56,181 nucleotides of DNA from Actinomycetes bacterium (GCA_027491335.1 JAIXWJ010000072.1:1-56181); one strand, 5' to 3'; positions 36,341 through 45,519 are shown, numbered from the stretch's first letter. Notes: generated from the letters alone by a model not told the origin. Translations and numbers: made by a program.

Positions 36341-36787
36341 TCAGCGGGCTTTGGCGTGGTCGATGTTGCGCACGGTCGGATTCTGCGCGCCGTGCGGATG
36401 CTCGGCTCCGGTGTACACCTTCAACTTCTTGATCATCTGACGACCGAGCGGGCCCTTGGGCAACATGCCGCGCACGGATCCGCGGATGGCCTCGTCGGGA
36501 CGACGCGCGAGAAGGTTTCCGAAGGTCTCGCTCTTCAAACCACCGGGGTAACCCGAGTAGTTGTACACCATGCGGGTGTCGGCCTTGCCGGAGGTGAGCA
36601 CGACCTTGTCGACGTTGATGATGATCACGTGATCACCGGTGTCGATGTGCGGAGCGAAGGTGGGCTTGTGCTTGCCACGCAGAAGACGCGCGGCTTCGGT
36701 GCACAGACGACCGAGGATCATTCCCTCGGCATCGAGGATGTGCCACTCGCGGGTGATCTCACTGGCCTTTGGCGAATAGGTGCTCAT
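36341..36787 (-). CDS. rplM: 50S ribosomal protein L13
   Basis: Early-assembly large-subunit protein of 148 residues. Signature parts are [39 protein letters not shown] and [22 protein letters not shown] 36787 gives the canonical N-terminus; the ATG 11 codons upstream is an extension into the leader. An RNA hairpin (36821-36839) and TATCAT at 36843-36848 lie upstream and suggest a separate promoter after truA. Confidence 0.97.
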   Translation of the reverse strand: MSTYSPKASEITREWHILDAEGMILGRLCTEAARLLRGKHKPTFAPHIDTGDHVIIINVDKVVLTSGKADTRMVYNYSGYPGGLKSETFGNLLARRPDEAIRGSVRGMLPKGPLGRQMIKKLKVYTGAEHPHGAQNPTVRNIDHAKAR

Positions 36788-36820
36788 TGGTGCTTCTTTC
36801 ACGAACGTTTCCCCGGACAA

Positions 36821-36848
36821 CCGGTCCGATGGGGACCGGAGAATGATA
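36821..36848 (-). promoter_or_regulatory. Leader hairpin and candidate -10 box upstream of rplM
   Basis: On the minus strand TATCAT (36848-36843) would start transcription near 36836, directly at a hairpin with 7-bp arms, CCGGTCC and GGACCGG, and a 5-nt loop (36821-36839). This leaves about 33 nt between the hairpin and the rplM start, a suitable place for autoregulation by L13, which is inference. Confidence 0.4.
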
Positions 36849-36887
36849 CGGGCAAACGGGGGAAAAACGACCGGTCGCCACGGGTAA

Positions 36888-37730
36888 TCACCCGCCGCGC
36901 ACGGTCCGTTTCGGAGCCGGGCCGTCGGGGTACCCCACCTCCCAGAGGGTGAGGCCCTGGGGAGGCGCCACCGTCCCGGCGGACGAGCGTTCCCGAGAGC
37001 GCAGAACCCCCGAAATGGCGCCCGGCGACATCTTGCCGAGACCCACGTCGATCAGGGTGCCCACGATGGAGCGCACCATCTGGTGGCAGAAGGCGTTGGC
37101 CTGAATCTCGAAGCGCAACAGCCGAGCTCCGTGCTCGCTCGTGTGCTCGGACCATTGGGCCAGCGTCACCCGGCGGATCATGCTCGGGCCCGGATCCCCT
37201 CGCTCGATCTGGTCCCGACTCAACTTGGGCTTGCGGCAAAACGCCGAGAAGTCGTGCTCCCCCATCAATGGGTCGCAGCCCAAGCGCATGAGGTCCAGGT
37301 TCACGGGCGACGCGACGTGCCACACCGTGGGCGCAAGAAAGGGGTCCGGGGTGGGATCGTTCAGGATCGTGTAGCGGTAACGACGCCACAACGCCGAGAA
37401 CCGGGCATCGAACTCGGGATCGCTGGCCCACGACGCCGCGCGCACCACGATCCCAGGGGCGCACATCTTGGTGAGTCGGCGCGCCAACGCATCGATCTCG
37501 ATGTCGGCGGGAAGGTCGCAGCTGATCACTTGATCCCACGCGTGCACTCCGGCATCGGTGCGTCCGGCGCCGGTGATCTCGATCGGTCCGCGCACGATCA
37601 GCGCCAATGCCGCGGCCAGATCACCCGCCACGGTTCGCACGCCCTCGTTCATGGCGAAACCATGGAACTGCGATCCGTCGTAGGCCACCGACAAACGAGC
37701 CCGCCGGGTGGCGGGCTCGTTCACGTTCAT
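36888..37730 (-). CDS. truA: tRNA pseudouridine(38-40) synthase
   Basis: Makes pseudouridine at positions 38-40 of the anticodon stem-loop. The 280-residue protein starts at ATG 37730 and has the catalytic aspartate in [19 protein letters not shown], the HDFSAFCRK segment and [14 protein letters not shown] with family-typical spacing. It follows rplQ after 46 bp on the same strand and closes the alpha-operon-like run, as in most actinobacteria. A purine-rich GAGGA precedes the start. Upstream in-frame ATGs lie over rplQ. Confidence 0.95.
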   Translation of the reverse strand: MNVNEPATRRARLSVAYDGSQFHGFAMNEGVRTVAGDLAAALALIVRGPIEITGAGRTDAGVHAWDQVISCDLPADIEIDALARRLTKMCAPGIVVRAASWASDPEFDARFSALWRRYRYTILNDPTPDPFLAPTVWHVASPVNLDLMRLGCDPLMGEHDFSAFCRKPKLSRDQIERGDPGPSMIRRVTLAQWSEHTSEHGARLLRFEIQANAFCHQMVRSIVGTLIDVGLGKMSPGAISGVLRSRERSSAGTVAPPQGLTLWEVGYPDGPAPKRTVRGG

Positions 37731-37776
37731 TCGGTTGTCCTCGTGTGCGGGCGACGAACGAGTCGTCGGCTGCCGA

Positions 37777-38148
37777 TCAGACGAGTTCGATGCGCGCCAT
37801 GGGGGCGTTGTCACCCTGACGCGGTCCGAGCTTGAGAATGCGCAGGTAACCACCGTTGCGCTCGAGGTAACGCGGAGCGACCTCGGACACCAACTTGTGA
37901 GTCATCTCCTTGTCACCGAGGTAACCCTGGATCTGACGGATGCGGTGGATGCTGGTGGCGTCACCGTCCTGAGCCTTCTTGGCCTTGGTGATGAGCTTCT
38001 CGGCGATGGGGCGCAGAGCCTTGGCCTTGGCCTCGGTGGTCTCGATGGCCTCGGCGGCGATGAGAGAGGCGGCCAGGTTGGCCATCATCAACTTCTGGTG
38101 AGCGGAGCTGCCACCGAACTTGCGGGCGCGGCGAGGTGTTGCGGGCAT
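37777..38148 (-). CDS. rplQ: 50S ribosomal protein L17
   Basis: Large-subunit protein near the exit tunnel, 123 residues. It begins MPATPRRARKFGGSSAHQKLMMANLAASL, a variant of the family opening with the KLGR motif replaced by ARKFGG, and ends with YLRILKLGPRQGDNAPMARIELV, which is typical. It follows rpoA after 32 bp. Confidence 0.96.
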   Translation of the reverse strand: MPATPRRARKFGGSSAHQKLMMANLAASLIAAEAIETTEAKAKALRPIAEKLITKAKKAQDGDATSIHRIRQIQGYLGDKEMTHKLVSEVAPRYLERNGGYLRILKLGPRQGDNAPMARIELV

Positions 38149-38180
38149 GGTGATGTTCTTTCGTCTGTGATTCGTGAATG

Positions 38181-39113
38181 TCAGCCGCGCAGGGACAAGC
38201 CGCGCTCATCGAGCTTCTGCTTGACCTCGTCGAGGCTCTTCTGGCCGAAGTTGGTGATGTTGAGAAGGTCGTCCTCGGTCTTGCTGAGCAACTCACCGAT
38301 GGTGTTCACCTGGGCGCGCTTCAGACAGTTGCGGGGACGCTCGGACAGGTCCAGATCCTCGATGGCGATGTCGAGGTCGGGGCTGGTGGCGCCGGCCTGA
38401 ATGACTTCGCCCAACTCGAGACCCTTGGGCTCGTCGGACAGGTTGGCAACCAGATCAACCAACGAGCGCAGGGTGGCGCCGGCCGAGGCCAGAGCCTCGC
38501 GCGGGGTGATGGTGCCGTCGGTCTCGATGTCGATCACGAGCTTGTCGTAGTTGGTGCTCTGCTCCACGCGGGTGGGCTGAACGTCGAACATGACGCGGCG
38601 CACGGGCGAGAAGATGGAGTCGATCGGGATCACACCGATGGTGCCGTTGCCCGAACCACGATCGCTGCTCAGGTAACCGCGACCCTGCTCGACCGTGAGG
38701 TCGACGGCCAAGCGGCCCTTGTCGTTCACGGTGGCGATGACGAGGTCCTTGTTCAGGATCTCGACCTCGGCGGGGCAACGAATGTCGCCGGCGGTGATGA
38801 CCGCGGGTCCGCGCACGTCGACGCGAATGGTGACGGGCTCGTCGGCGGCCGAGGTGAGCACGACGTCCTTGAGATTCAAGATGATGTCGGTGACGTCCTC
38901 GGTGACACCGGGGATGGTGTCGAACTCGTGCAGGGCCTCATCGAACTTCACCGTGGTGATCGCGGCGCCCGGAATGGACGACAGCAGAACACGACGAAGC
39001 GAGTTGCCGATGGTGTGGCCGAAGCCGGGCTCGAGCGGGCCGACGGAGAACGACTGCCGATTGTTCGACTCTTCGTTCTCGGTTTCGACTGTGGGGCGCT
39101 GGATGACGAGCAT
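38181..39113 (-). CDS. rpoA: DNA-directed RNA polymerase alpha subunit
   Basis: Scaffold of RNA polymerase, 310 residues. The N-terminal domain (1-230) has the dimerisation segment EPGFGHTIGNSLRRVLLSS (landmark GNSLRRVLL) and DIILNLKDVV; the C-terminal domain (about 245-310) has SERPRNCLKRAQVNTIGEL and NFGQKSLDEVKQKL, the UP-element and activator-binding fold. ATG 39113 gives the standard start MLVIQRP; further upstream ATGs lie between genes. It sits between rpsD and rplQ, the usual order. Confidence 0.98.
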   Translation of the reverse strand: MLVIQRPTVETENEESNNRQSFSVGPLEPGFGHTIGNSLRRVLLSSIPGAAITTVKFDEALHEFDTIPGVTEDVTDIILNLKDVVLTSAADEPVTIRVDVRGPAVITAGDIRCPAEVEILNKDLVIATVNDKGRLAVDLTVEQGRGYLSSDRGSGNGTIGVIPIDSIFSPVRRVMFDVQPTRVEQSTNYDKLVIDIETDGTITPREALASAGATLRSLVDLVANLSDEPKGLELGEVIQAGATSPDLDIAIEDLDLSERPRNCLKRAQVNTIGELLSKTEDDLLNITNFGQKSLDEVKQKLDERGLSLRG

Positions 39114-39157
39114 GTGTCTCTTCCGTTCGTCGGGTGTTGGGGACTGACTGTGTGGGA

Positions 39158-39775
39158 TTACTTCGAGTAGAGCTCGACGATGAGCTGTTCGCGCACGGGC
39201 ACATCGATGTGCTCGCGGGCGGGCTCGGTGCGAACCGTGACCTGCTTGCCACCGTCGCCACCTTCGAGCCAACCCACGATGGAGCGGTCGAGAGTGTCGA
39301 CGTTGTGCTGAATGACGATCATGTCGCGCGCCTTGGTGGACAAGCTGATGACGTCACCCTTCTTCACGCGAGCGCTCGGGATGTTCAGACGCTTGCCGTT
39401 GACCAGGATGAGACCGTGGCTCACGAACTGGCGAGCCTGCGGACGGGTGCTGGCGAAACCGGCGCGGTACACCACGTTGTCGAGACGCAGTTCGAGCAAA
39501 CGCAGAAGGTTCTCACCGGTGGGGCCGGCGAGACGGTTGGCCTCTTCGTAGGTCTTGCGGAACTGACGCTCGAGGACGCCGTAGATGTACTTGGCCTTCT
39601 GCTTCTCCTGCAGCTGGGCGAGGTACTCGCTGCCGGCCGAGCGACGACGCGTGCGGCCGTGCTGACCCGGGGGGAAAGGACGACGCTCGAGAGCCTTGCG
39701 GCCCTTTTCGTTCTCGAACAGGTTGGTGTTCAGGCGGCGCGACAGGCGCACCTTGGGACCGGTGTAGCGGGCCAT
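39158..39775 (-). CDS. rpsD: 30S ribosomal protein S4
   Basis: Primary 16S-binding and fidelity protein, 205 residues. It begins MARYTGPKVRLSRRL, has YGVLERQFRKTYEEA and the S4 RNA-binding domain (LDNVVYRAGFASTRPQARQFVSHG, landmark VSHG). It lacks the four-cysteine zinc motif of some S4 proteins. It is followed by rpoA, preceded by rpsK with a 3-bp gap. Confidence 0.97.
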   Translation of the reverse strand: MARYTGPKVRLSRRLNTNLFENEKGRKALERRPFPPGQHGRTRRRSAGSEYLAQLQEKQKAKYIYGVLERQFRKTYEEANRLAGPTGENLLRLLELRLDNVVYRAGFASTRPQARQFVSHGLILVNGKRLNIPSARVKKGDVISLSTKARDMIVIQHNVDTLDRSIVGWLEGGDGGKQVTVRTEPAREHIDVPVREQLIVELYSK

Positions 39776-39778
39776 CTC

Positions 39779-40177
39779 TTAGTTCCTCTTCCGCTTGGGC
39801 AACTTGCAACCGTTGTGGGGCACGGGGGTGACGTCCTTGATGCCGGTCACTTCGATGCCGGTGTTCTGCAACGAACGAATGGCGGTGTCACGGCCGGAGC
39901 CGGGGCCCTTGGCGTGCACTTCGACGCGACGCATGCCCTGCTCGAAGGCGACCTTGGCGGCCTTCTCGGCGGCGAGCTGCGCGGCGAACGGGGTGCTCTT
40001 GCGCGAGCCCTTGAATCCGACTCCACCACCCGACGCCCACGAGAGAACGTTGCCCTCGGTGTCGGTGATGCTGACGATGGTGTTGTTGAACGAGCACTTG
40101 ATGTGGCACACACCAACGGCAATGTTCTTGCGTTCGCGCTTACGGGGGCGGCGTCCGCCCGGCTTCGGCTTCGCCAT
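39779..40177 (-). CDS. rpsK: 30S ribosomal protein S11
   Basis: Platform protein, 132 residues from ATG 40177. Landmarks: [54 protein letters not shown] and the ending [16 protein letters not shown]. It starts 2 bp after the rpsM stop, so translation is coupled. The longer ORF upstream overlaps rpsM. Confidence 0.98.
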   Translation of the reverse strand: MAKPKPGGRRPRKRERKNIAVGVCHIKCSFNNTIVSITDTEGNVLSWASGGGVGFKGSRKSTPFAAQLAAEKAAKVAFEQGMRRVEVHAKGPGSGRDTAIRSLQNTGIEVTGIKDVTPVPHNGCKLPKRKRN

Positions 40178-40179
40178 GA

Positions 40180-40560
40180 TTACTTCCTCACTGCCTTCTT
40201 CTTGTTGGCGACGGTCTTCTTCGGGCCCTTGCGGGTACGAGCATTGGTGTGGGTCCGCTGGCCGCGCACCGGCAGGCCCTTGCGGTGACGGACGCCCTGG
40301 AGGCATCCGATCTCGATCTTGCGCTTGATGTCGGTCTGCACTTCACGGCGCAGGTCACCTTCGACGGTGATGTTCTGATCCACCCAACCACGGAGCTTGT
40401 TCACTTCGTCATCGGTGAGGTCGCGAACGCGGGTGTTGGGATCGATGCCGAGATCGGCGCACATGCGCTGAGCCGTCGGCTTGCCGATACCGAAGATGTA
40501 AGTGAGCGAAATCTCCAACCGCTTCTCGCGGGGGATGTCAACGCCGGAAATACGGGCCAT
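40180..40560 (-). CDS. rpsM: 30S ribosomal protein S13
   Basis: Head protein contacting the P-site tRNA and L5, 126 residues. It has [26 protein letters not shown] (landmark IPREKR), the helix-two-turn-helix, [19 protein letters not shown] and a lysine-rich tail. It lies between rpmJ and rpsK in the standard alpha-operon order. Confidence 0.98.
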   Translation of the reverse strand: MARISGVDIPREKRLEISLTYIFGIGKPTAQRMCADLGIDPNTRVRDLTDDEVNKLRGWVDQNITVEGDLRREVQTDIKRKIEIGCLQGVRHRKGLPVRGQRTHTNARTRKGPKKTVANKKKAVRK

Positions 40561-40581
40561 GAACGTTTCCTTGCTTCCTTC

Positions 40582-40695
40582 TCAGCCTTGACGCTGCTTG
40601 TGACGCGGGTTCTCGCAGATGACCATCACACGACCGTGACGACGAATCACCTTGCACTTCTCGCAAATCTTCTTGACACTGGGCTTGACCTTCAT
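40582..40695 (-). CDS. rpmJ: 50S ribosomal protein L36 (zinc type)
   Basis: Thirty-seven-residue protein, too short for automatic ORF calling. It begins [20 protein letters not shown] and ends [13 protein letters not shown]; the three Cys and one His form the zinc site of the C+ type. It lies between infA and rpsM, 22 bp from each, as usual. Confidence 0.97.
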   Translation of the reverse strand: MKVKPSVKKICEKCKVIRRHGRVMVICENPRHKQRQG

Positions 40696-40717
40696 GGCCG
40701 TCTCACACTCTCGTTTT

Positions 40718-40942
40718 TCACTTGTAGCGATACGTGATGCGACCTCGAGTGAGGTCGTACGGAGTGAGTTCCACTTGCACCTTGTCGCCCGGAAGAATTC
40801 GGATGTAGTTCATCCGCATCTTTCCGGAGATGTGCGCCAACACTTTGTGGCCGTTCTCCAACTCCACCCGAAACATCGCGTTCGGCAGGGATTCGAGAAT
40901 GGTGCCTTCCAGCAGGATGGCGTCGTCTTTGGGCTTGGGCAG
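40718..40942 (-). CDS. infA: Translation initiation factor IF-1, apparent CTG start
   Basis: OB-fold factor that blocks the A site during initiation. Reading from CTG at 40942 gives 74 residues, the usual length: after the start [19 protein letters not shown], then [28 protein letters not shown] and the end GRITYRYK. No ATG, GTG or TTG exists near the expected start in this frame; the nearest in-frame TTG is 14 codons upstream and lacks a ribosome site. A perfect AAGGAGG (40948-40954) lies 5 nt before the CTG, which makes CTG the probable start. A sequence error (CTG for GTG or ATG) is the alternative. rpmJ follows; adk lies upstream. Confidence 0.88.
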   Translation of the reverse strand: MPKPKDDAILLEGTILESLPNAMFRVELENGHKVLAHISGKMRMNYIRILPGDKVQVELTPYDLTRGRITYRYK

Positions 40943-40947
40943 AACTG

Positions 40948-40954
40948 CCTCCTT
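40948..40954 (-). promoter_or_regulatory. Shine-Dalgarno of infA (AAGGAGG)
   Basis: AAGGAGG on the minus strand lies 5 nt before CTG 40942 and decides the unusual infA start. Confidence 0.7.
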
Positions 40955-41024
40955 GTAGGCGGGGTTGACGAACTGCAACGAGACACGAGGACGCGTGCAG
41001 GACCGGCCGTTGGGCCGAGGGGCA

Positions 41025-41053
41025 ATGCTACCGCCGAGACGGACACTCACCAA
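41025..41053 (-). promoter_or_regulatory. Promoter of the infA-rpmJ-rpsM-rpsK-rpsD-rpoA run
   Basis: On the minus strand TTGGTG (41053-41048) and TAGCAT (41030-41025) are 17 bp apart; transcription would begin near 41018, leaving about 75 nt of leader before infA. The same -35 and spacing occur upstream of rplC. Confidence 0.55.
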
Positions 41054-41144
41054 TCGCCCGATCCGGGATATTTGGGGGCCTCGTCGGAGGGTCACCATAG
41101 TCTGGCCGGCACCCCGCGTCCGGGCATTCGCGGCCCGAACTCCG

Positions 41145-41153
41145 TTATCCACA
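41145..41153. promoter_or_regulatory. Perfect DnaA box (TTATCCACA) between adk and infA
   Basis: TTATCCACA matches the DnaA-binding consensus exactly. It lies 7 bp downstream of the adk stop and about 90 bp upstream of the infA -35 box. Confidence 0.55.
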
Positions 41154-41160
41154 GGCGCGG

Positions 41161-41826
41161 TCACGAACGATGCCGGGCGGCGTCGATGGCCGAGGTGAGG
41201 CGAGCGAAGACTTCATCGGGCGCGGCCGAACCGTCCACCACGCTGAGACGACCCTGACGCTCGTAGTAATCGAGCAACGGACTGGTCTGGCTCTCGTACA
41301 GGTCCAGACGCTGATTGATGGCGTCGGGGGTGTCGTCGGCGCGTTGCACCACGTCTCCCCCGCACGAATCACAGATCCAGGGGCTGCGCTCCTCGCCCTT
41401 GGCGGTGTAGTTCGCGCCACAGTCGCGACAGGTGCGTCGCGACGAGATGCGAGCGATCACCATGTCGCGGGGCACGTCGATGTCGATGACGGCATCGATG
41501 GGGCGATTCGCCGAGATGCGGTCGAGGGCCTCGGCCTGGGTGACGGTGCGGGGGAACCCATCGAGGATGTAGCCCCGGCTGCGCGCGTCGTCCTGCTGGA
41601 GGCGTTGGTCCACCAAACCGATCATGATGTCGTCGCCCACCAGCTGCCCGGCCTCGATGACCTGTTGGGCCATGCGCCCGAGCTCGGTGCCCTCGCGAAC
41701 GGCGGCCCGCAACATGTCCCCGGTGGAGATGTGGGGAACGACGTAGTGGCGGGACATACGCAGACACTGCGTTCCCTTGCCGGCACCCTGACGGCCGATG
41801 ATGATCAGGCGGACACCCGTGATCAT
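41161..41826 (-). CDS. adk: Adenylate kinase
   Basis: Interconverts AMP, ATP and ADP. The 221-residue protein has the P-loop [30 protein letters not shown], and a zinc LID with two cysteine pairs (CRDCGANY and CDSCGGD), the long form usual in Gram-positives. It starts at ATG 41826, 4 bp after secY ends; GTG four codons downstream is another possible start. The map gene that usually follows adk is absent here. Confidence 0.96.
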   Translation of the reverse strand: MITGVRLIIIGRQGAGKGTQCLRMSRHYVVPHISTGDMLRAAVREGTELGRMAQQVIEAGQLVGDDIMIGLVDQRLQQDDARSRGYILDGFPRTVTQAEALDRISANRPIDAVIDIDVPRDMVIARISSRRTCRDCGANYTAKGEERSPWICDSCGGDVVQRADDTPDAINQRLDLYESQTSPLLDYYERQGRLSVVDGSAAPDEVFARLTSAIDAARHRS

Positions 41827-41830
41827 CGGA

Positions 41831-43153
41831 TTACTTCAAGAATCCCTCGTAATTGCGCAGCATCAACTGACTGTCGACCTGACGCATCAACTCGAGAGCG
41901 ACACCAACGGCGATCAACACGGTCGTGCCGGCGAAGGGGAACGACTGCACGTCGCCCGCCCACAACACGATGTAGGGAAGGATCGCGATGAAAGCCACGA
42001 ACAACGCGCCCGGCAGGGTGATGCGATTCACCGTCTTGGCGAGGTAACGCTCGGTCTGCGGTCCGGGACGAATGCCCGGGATGAAGCCACCCTGACGGCG
42101 GATCTGGTCGGCCTGACGGATGGGGTCGAAGGCGATCGAGTTGTAGAAGTACGCGAAGGCGATGATCAGGATCGCGAACGAGATGATGTACAGCAAGCCC
42201 TGCGATGACACCAAGTTGCGGTCGACCCACTCGGTGACCGTGCGGCGCCATCCGCGATCGCTACCGATCACGTTGGTGACGAGAACCGGAAGCAACATCA
42301 CCGAGCTGGCGAAGATGATCGGGACCACGCCGGCCTGATTGACCTTCAGCGGGATGTAGGTGCTCTGACCGCCGAACATGCGACGACCCACCACGCGCTT
42401 GGCGAATTGGACCGGGATGCGGCGCTGACCCAATTCCACGCGCACGACCGCGATGAGAATCGCGATGGAAATGACCACCAGGATTCCGAACACGACCCAC
42501 TTCTTGCTCTGGAGAATGGAGTAGTAGCTGAACGGAAGCGAACTGACGATCGAAGCGAAGATCAGCATGCTCATTCCGTTGCCGATGCCGCGCTGGCTGA
42601 TGAGCTCACCCATCCACATGAGCAACGCGGTGCCGGCCACCAAACTGATGATCACCAGCAGTCCACGCGGCCACATGCCATCGGGCAACAAGACGATGTC
42701 GGGCGCGTTGGCCGAGGCCGTGAAGAACGCCGAGCCTCGACCCTGACCGAAGATGAAGGTCAAGCCGGCAGCTTGCAAGAGCGCGATGGCGATCGCGACG
42801 TATCGCGTCCACTGCGTGATCTTGCGCTGGCCGACCGCACCCTCTTGCTGCCACTGCTCCAACTTCGGAATGACCACCGTGAGCACCTGCATGATGATGC
42901 TCGAGGTGATGTAGGGCATGATGCCCAACGCGAAGATGGCGAAAGACGAGAAGGCTCCGCCCGAGAACAGGTTGAGGAAGCCGAGAGCACCTTGCTCACG
43001 AGCCGACTCGCGCAACTGACGCACCGCTTGATCGTCGATGCCCGGCACGCGGATGTGCGCGCCGATGCGATACAACACGACCATCATGACCGTGAACAGA
43101 ATCTTGTTCCGCAGGTCCGGCACCTTGAAGATGTTCTTCAGGTTCGACAGCAC
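41831..43153 (-). CDS. secY: Preprotein translocase subunit SecY
   Basis: Central channel of the Sec translocon. The 440-residue protein has ten predicted membrane helices, the opening FKVPDLRNKILFT, IGAHIRVPGID, the plug region after helix 1, ITQWTRYVAIAIALLQ and the GIRPGPQTERYL loop with the conserved RPG near cytosolic loop C5. It is in the standard place between rplO and adk in the spc operon. Confidence 0.97.
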   Translation of the reverse strand: MLSNLKNIFKVPDLRNKILFTVMMVVLYRIGAHIRVPGIDDQAVRQLRESAREQGALGFLNLFSGGAFSSFAIFALGIMPYITSSIIMQVLTVVIPKLEQWQQEGAVGQRKITQWTRYVAIAIALLQAAGLTFIFGQGRGSAFFTASANAPDIVLLPDGMWPRGLLVIISLVAGTALLMWMGELISQRGIGNGMSMLIFASIVSSLPFSYYSILQSKKWVVFGILVVISIAILIAVVRVELGQRRIPVQFAKRVVGRRMFGGQSTYIPLKVNQAGVVPIIFASSVMLLPVLVTNVIGSDRGWRRTVTEWVDRNLVSSQGLLYIISFAILIIAFAYFYNSIAFDPIRQADQIRRQGGFIPGIRPGPQTERYLAKTVNRITLPGALFVAFIAILPYIVLWAGDVQSFPFAGTTVLIAVGVALELMRQVDSQLMLRNYEGFLK

Positions 43154-43201
43154 GTGTTCTCCTCGGGTCTAGCGGTTGTCGTTGATCGGGAGACGACCGG
43201 A

Positions 43202-43693
43202 TCAGCGGTTGGTGAACTGGTTGCCGTTGGCAGCCGGACGCACCTTGTACGGCAGCGGAATGATCGTGACCGAACCACCGGCCGCTTCGATGGCGGCCTG
43301 AGCAGCCTTCGACACGGCGTGGGCCGACACGTCGACCTTGCGCGTGACCTGTCCGCGAGCGAGCACCTTCACGAACACGTCCTTGTGCAGGACGCCACGA
43401 GCCGACAACACCTCGGGGGTGACGACGGACTCTTCGAGCTCGTTGATGGTGTCGAGGTTGACGGCCTGGTACTCGATGCGGAAGGGGTTGTTGAAGCCCT
43501 TCAACTTCGGCACGCGCTGCTTCAGGGGCATCTGGCCACCTTCGAAGCCGCGAGCGACCTTGCCGCGACCACGCGAGTGCTGACCCTTGGTACCACGGCC
43601 GGCGGTCTTGCCACCCTTACCGCCGATACCGCGGGCGACCCGCTTCTTGCGATGGGTGGAGCCCGGTGCCGGTGCTAGTTCGTCGACGCGCAT
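43202..43693 (-). CDS. rplO: 50S ribosomal protein L15
   Basis: Late-assembly protein, 163 residues. The glycine/arginine-rich N-terminus (GSTHRKKRVARGIGGKGGKTAGRGTKGQ, landmark KGGKTAGRG) and FEGGQMPLKQRVPKLKGF are diagnostic. It follows rpmD after 3 bp. Confidence 0.97.
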   Translation of the reverse strand: MRVDELAPAPGSTHRKKRVARGIGGKGGKTAGRGTKGQHSRGRGKVARGFEGGQMPLKQRVPKLKGFNNPFRIEYQAVNLDTINELEESVVTPEVLSARGVLHKDVFVKVLARGQVTRKVDVSAHAVSKAAQAAIEAAGGSVTIIPLPYKVRPAANGNQFTNR

Positions 43694-43696
43694 TGG

Positions 43697-43921
43697 TCAG
43701 CTCTCCTTGGACGTGGCCGGGGAAACCTCGACCAGATGGGGGACGCGGGCGATCATGCCGCGGATCTCGGGGCGGTCGGGAAGAACGTTCGTCTTTCCGA
43801 TGCGACCGAGTCCGAGAGCACGAAGGGTGCCACGACTCTTGGGCTTGGCGTGAGTGGACGACTTCACCTGGGTGACGGTGATCATCGGTCCGGTGTGCAC
43901 GACGGTCTTGTAGGTGGCCAT
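43697..43921 (-). CDS. rpmD: 50S ribosomal protein L30
   Basis: Small protein of 74 residues with TLRALGLGRIGKTNVLPD, the L30 core, and a 10-residue tail after it. It lies between rpsE and rplO with gaps of 2 and 3 bp. Confidence 0.95.
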   Translation of the reverse strand: MATYKTVVHTGPMITVTQVKSSTHAKPKSRGTLRALGLGRIGKTNVLPDRPEIRGMIARVPHLVEVSPATSKES

Positions 43922-43923
43922 GA

Positions 43924-44565
43924 TCAGTGAGCCTCTCCGGCCGCGATCGACTTCTTGGTGTCGGTGTAGGCCTTCAGCAGTCCCTTGGGGACGAACGAAT
44001 CGGCGGGGATTCCGCGACGCGCGGCCACTTCGTCGGGACGCTGCAGACTCTGCAGTCCGTTGATGGTGGCGCGAGCGACGTTGATTGCATTCGAGGAGCC
44101 GAGCGACTTGGCGAGCACGTCGTGGATTCCGGCTTCTTCGAGGATGATGCGAGCGGCACCACCGGCGATGACGCCGGTACCGGGCGCGGCCGGCTTCAAC
44201 ATGACGCGACCGGCTCCGAGGATGCCGATGATCGGGTGGGTGATGGTGGCGCCGGCCATCGGAACCGAGAACATGTTGCGCTTGGCGTCCTCGGTGCCCT
44301 TCTGGATGGCCAAGGGAACTTCCTTGGCCTTGCCGTAGCCCAAGCCCACGCGACCGTTGCCATCGCCAACCACGACGAGCGCGGTGAACGAGAAACGACG
44401 ACCGCCCTTGACGACCTTGGCCACGCGGTTGATGTGAATGACGCGCGACTCACGACCGCCATCGGGGGTGTTGCCCTGGCCGGGGCCGGGACGATCACCC
44501 TGGCGCGGGTTGCCCGGGCCACGATCACCCTGACGGGGGTTCGGATTGTTCGGGTTGTTCGTCAT
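43924..44565 (-). CDS. rpsE: 30S ribosomal protein S5 with Gly/Pro-rich N-terminus
   Basis: Fidelity protein, 213 residues. The core has [25 protein letters not shown] (landmark KGGRRF), GYGKAKEVP and [26 protein letters not shown]. About 40 residues precede it, rich in Asn, Pro, Gly, Arg and Asp with repeats of RQGDR, longer than the E. coli form; such low-complexity extensions occur in other actinobacteria. Its ATG overlaps the rplR stop by one base. Confidence 0.96.
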   Translation of the reverse strand: MTNNPNNPNPRQGDRGPGNPRQGDRPGPGQGNTPDGGRESRVIHINRVAKVVKGGRRFSFTALVVVGDGNGRVGLGYGKAKEVPLAIQKGTEDAKRNMFSVPMAGATITHPIIGILGAGRVMLKPAAPGTGVIAGGAARIILEEAGIHDVLAKSLGSSNAINVARATINGLQSLQRPDEVAARRGIPADSFVPKGLLKAYTDTKKSIAAGEAH

Positions 44566-44930
44566 CAGAACTCCAGTCCGGCTTCACGAGCGGCTTCGGC
44601 GACCGCGGCAACGCGACCGTGGTACAGGTAACCACCACGATCGAAAACGACTTTGCTGACACCAGCGGCCTTGGCGCGCTCGGCAACGGTCGTGCCCAAC
44701 GACTTGGCGGCGTCGACGGTGCTGCCACCAGCGGCGCGCAGCGCCGGCTCGTTCGACGAAGCCGAGGCGATGGTCACACCGAGATCGTCGTCGATCACCT
44801 GCAACATGAGGTGCTTGTTCGAGCGGTACAACGACAAGCGCGGACGCTCGGCGGTGCCATGGATCTTCTTGCGCACGCGGTTGTGCCGAATGAGACGGCT
44901 CTCGCGACGTTCTTTGCTGATCTTGGTCAT
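44565..44930 (-). CDS. rplR: 50S ribosomal protein L18
   Basis: 5S rRNA-binding protein, 121 residues. [21 protein letters not shown], the [16 protein letters not shown] helix and the C-terminal [24 protein letters not shown] are characteristic. Its stop overlaps the rpsE ATG by one base (TGATG). Confidence 0.97.
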   Translation of the reverse strand: MTKISKERRESRLIRHNRVRKKIHGTAERPRLSLYRSNKHLMLQVIDDDLGVTIASASSNEPALRAAGGSTVDAAKSLGTTVAERAKAAGVSKVVFDRGGYLYHGRVAAVAEAAREAGLEF

Positions 44931-44961
44931 TTCGTGTTCCTATTGATCTTTCGGACGCCGG

Positions 44962-45504
44962 TCACTTCTTGCCGGCCTTACCGGCCTTGCGGAGAATGCG
45001 CTCGTTGAGGTAGCGGACTCCCTTGCCCTTGTAGGGCTCGGGCTTGCGGATCGAACGGATGTTGGCGGCCACCTGGCCGACCGCTTCCTTGTCGATGCCC
45101 TTGATGATGATGCGGGTCTGAACCGGAACCTCGAAGGTGACGCCCTCGGGGGCGTTCACATCGACCGGGTGCGAGAAACCGAGGTTGAGACGAAGTGCCG
45201 AGGGGCCCTTCAACTCGGCGCGGTAACCGACGCCGACGATCTCGAGCTCCTTGGTGAAGCCATCGGTGACACCGACGACCATGTTGTTCACCAACGCGCG
45301 CGACAAACCGTGAAGGCTGCGCGACTGACGCTCATCGTTGGGACGCTCCACCAGAAGAGTGTTCTCCTCCTGGCGAACCGAGATGCCGCCGACCAGATCG
45401 CGCGTGAGGGTGCCCTTGGGGCCCTTCACCGTGACGCTGGCGCCGGACGTCTTGACCTCGACTCCCGAGGGAACCGTGATGGGTGCTTTACCGATACGTG
45501 ACAT
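44962..45504 (-). CDS. rplF: 50S ribosomal protein L6
   Basis: Stalk-base protein, 180 residues, with two similar domains. [17 protein letters not shown] opens it, and the second domain ends in [16 protein letters not shown], the family signature. It lies between rpsH and rplR. Confidence 0.97.
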   Translation of the reverse strand: MSRIGKAPITVPSGVEVKTSGASVTVKGPKGTLTRDLVGGISVRQEENTLLVERPNDERQSRSLHGLSRALVNNMVVGVTDGFTKELEIVGVGYRAELKGPSALRLNLGFSHPVDVNAPEGVTFEVPVQTRIIIKGIDKEAVGQVAANIRSIRKPEPYKGKGVRYLNERILRKAGKAGKK

Positions 45505-45519
45505 GTTGGTCTCCTCGAC

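Noticed and set aside
40943..41164. Upstream extension of infA to an ATG at 41164
   Set aside because: It would add over 70 residues to a highly conserved 72-75 residue protein and cross the promoter region.
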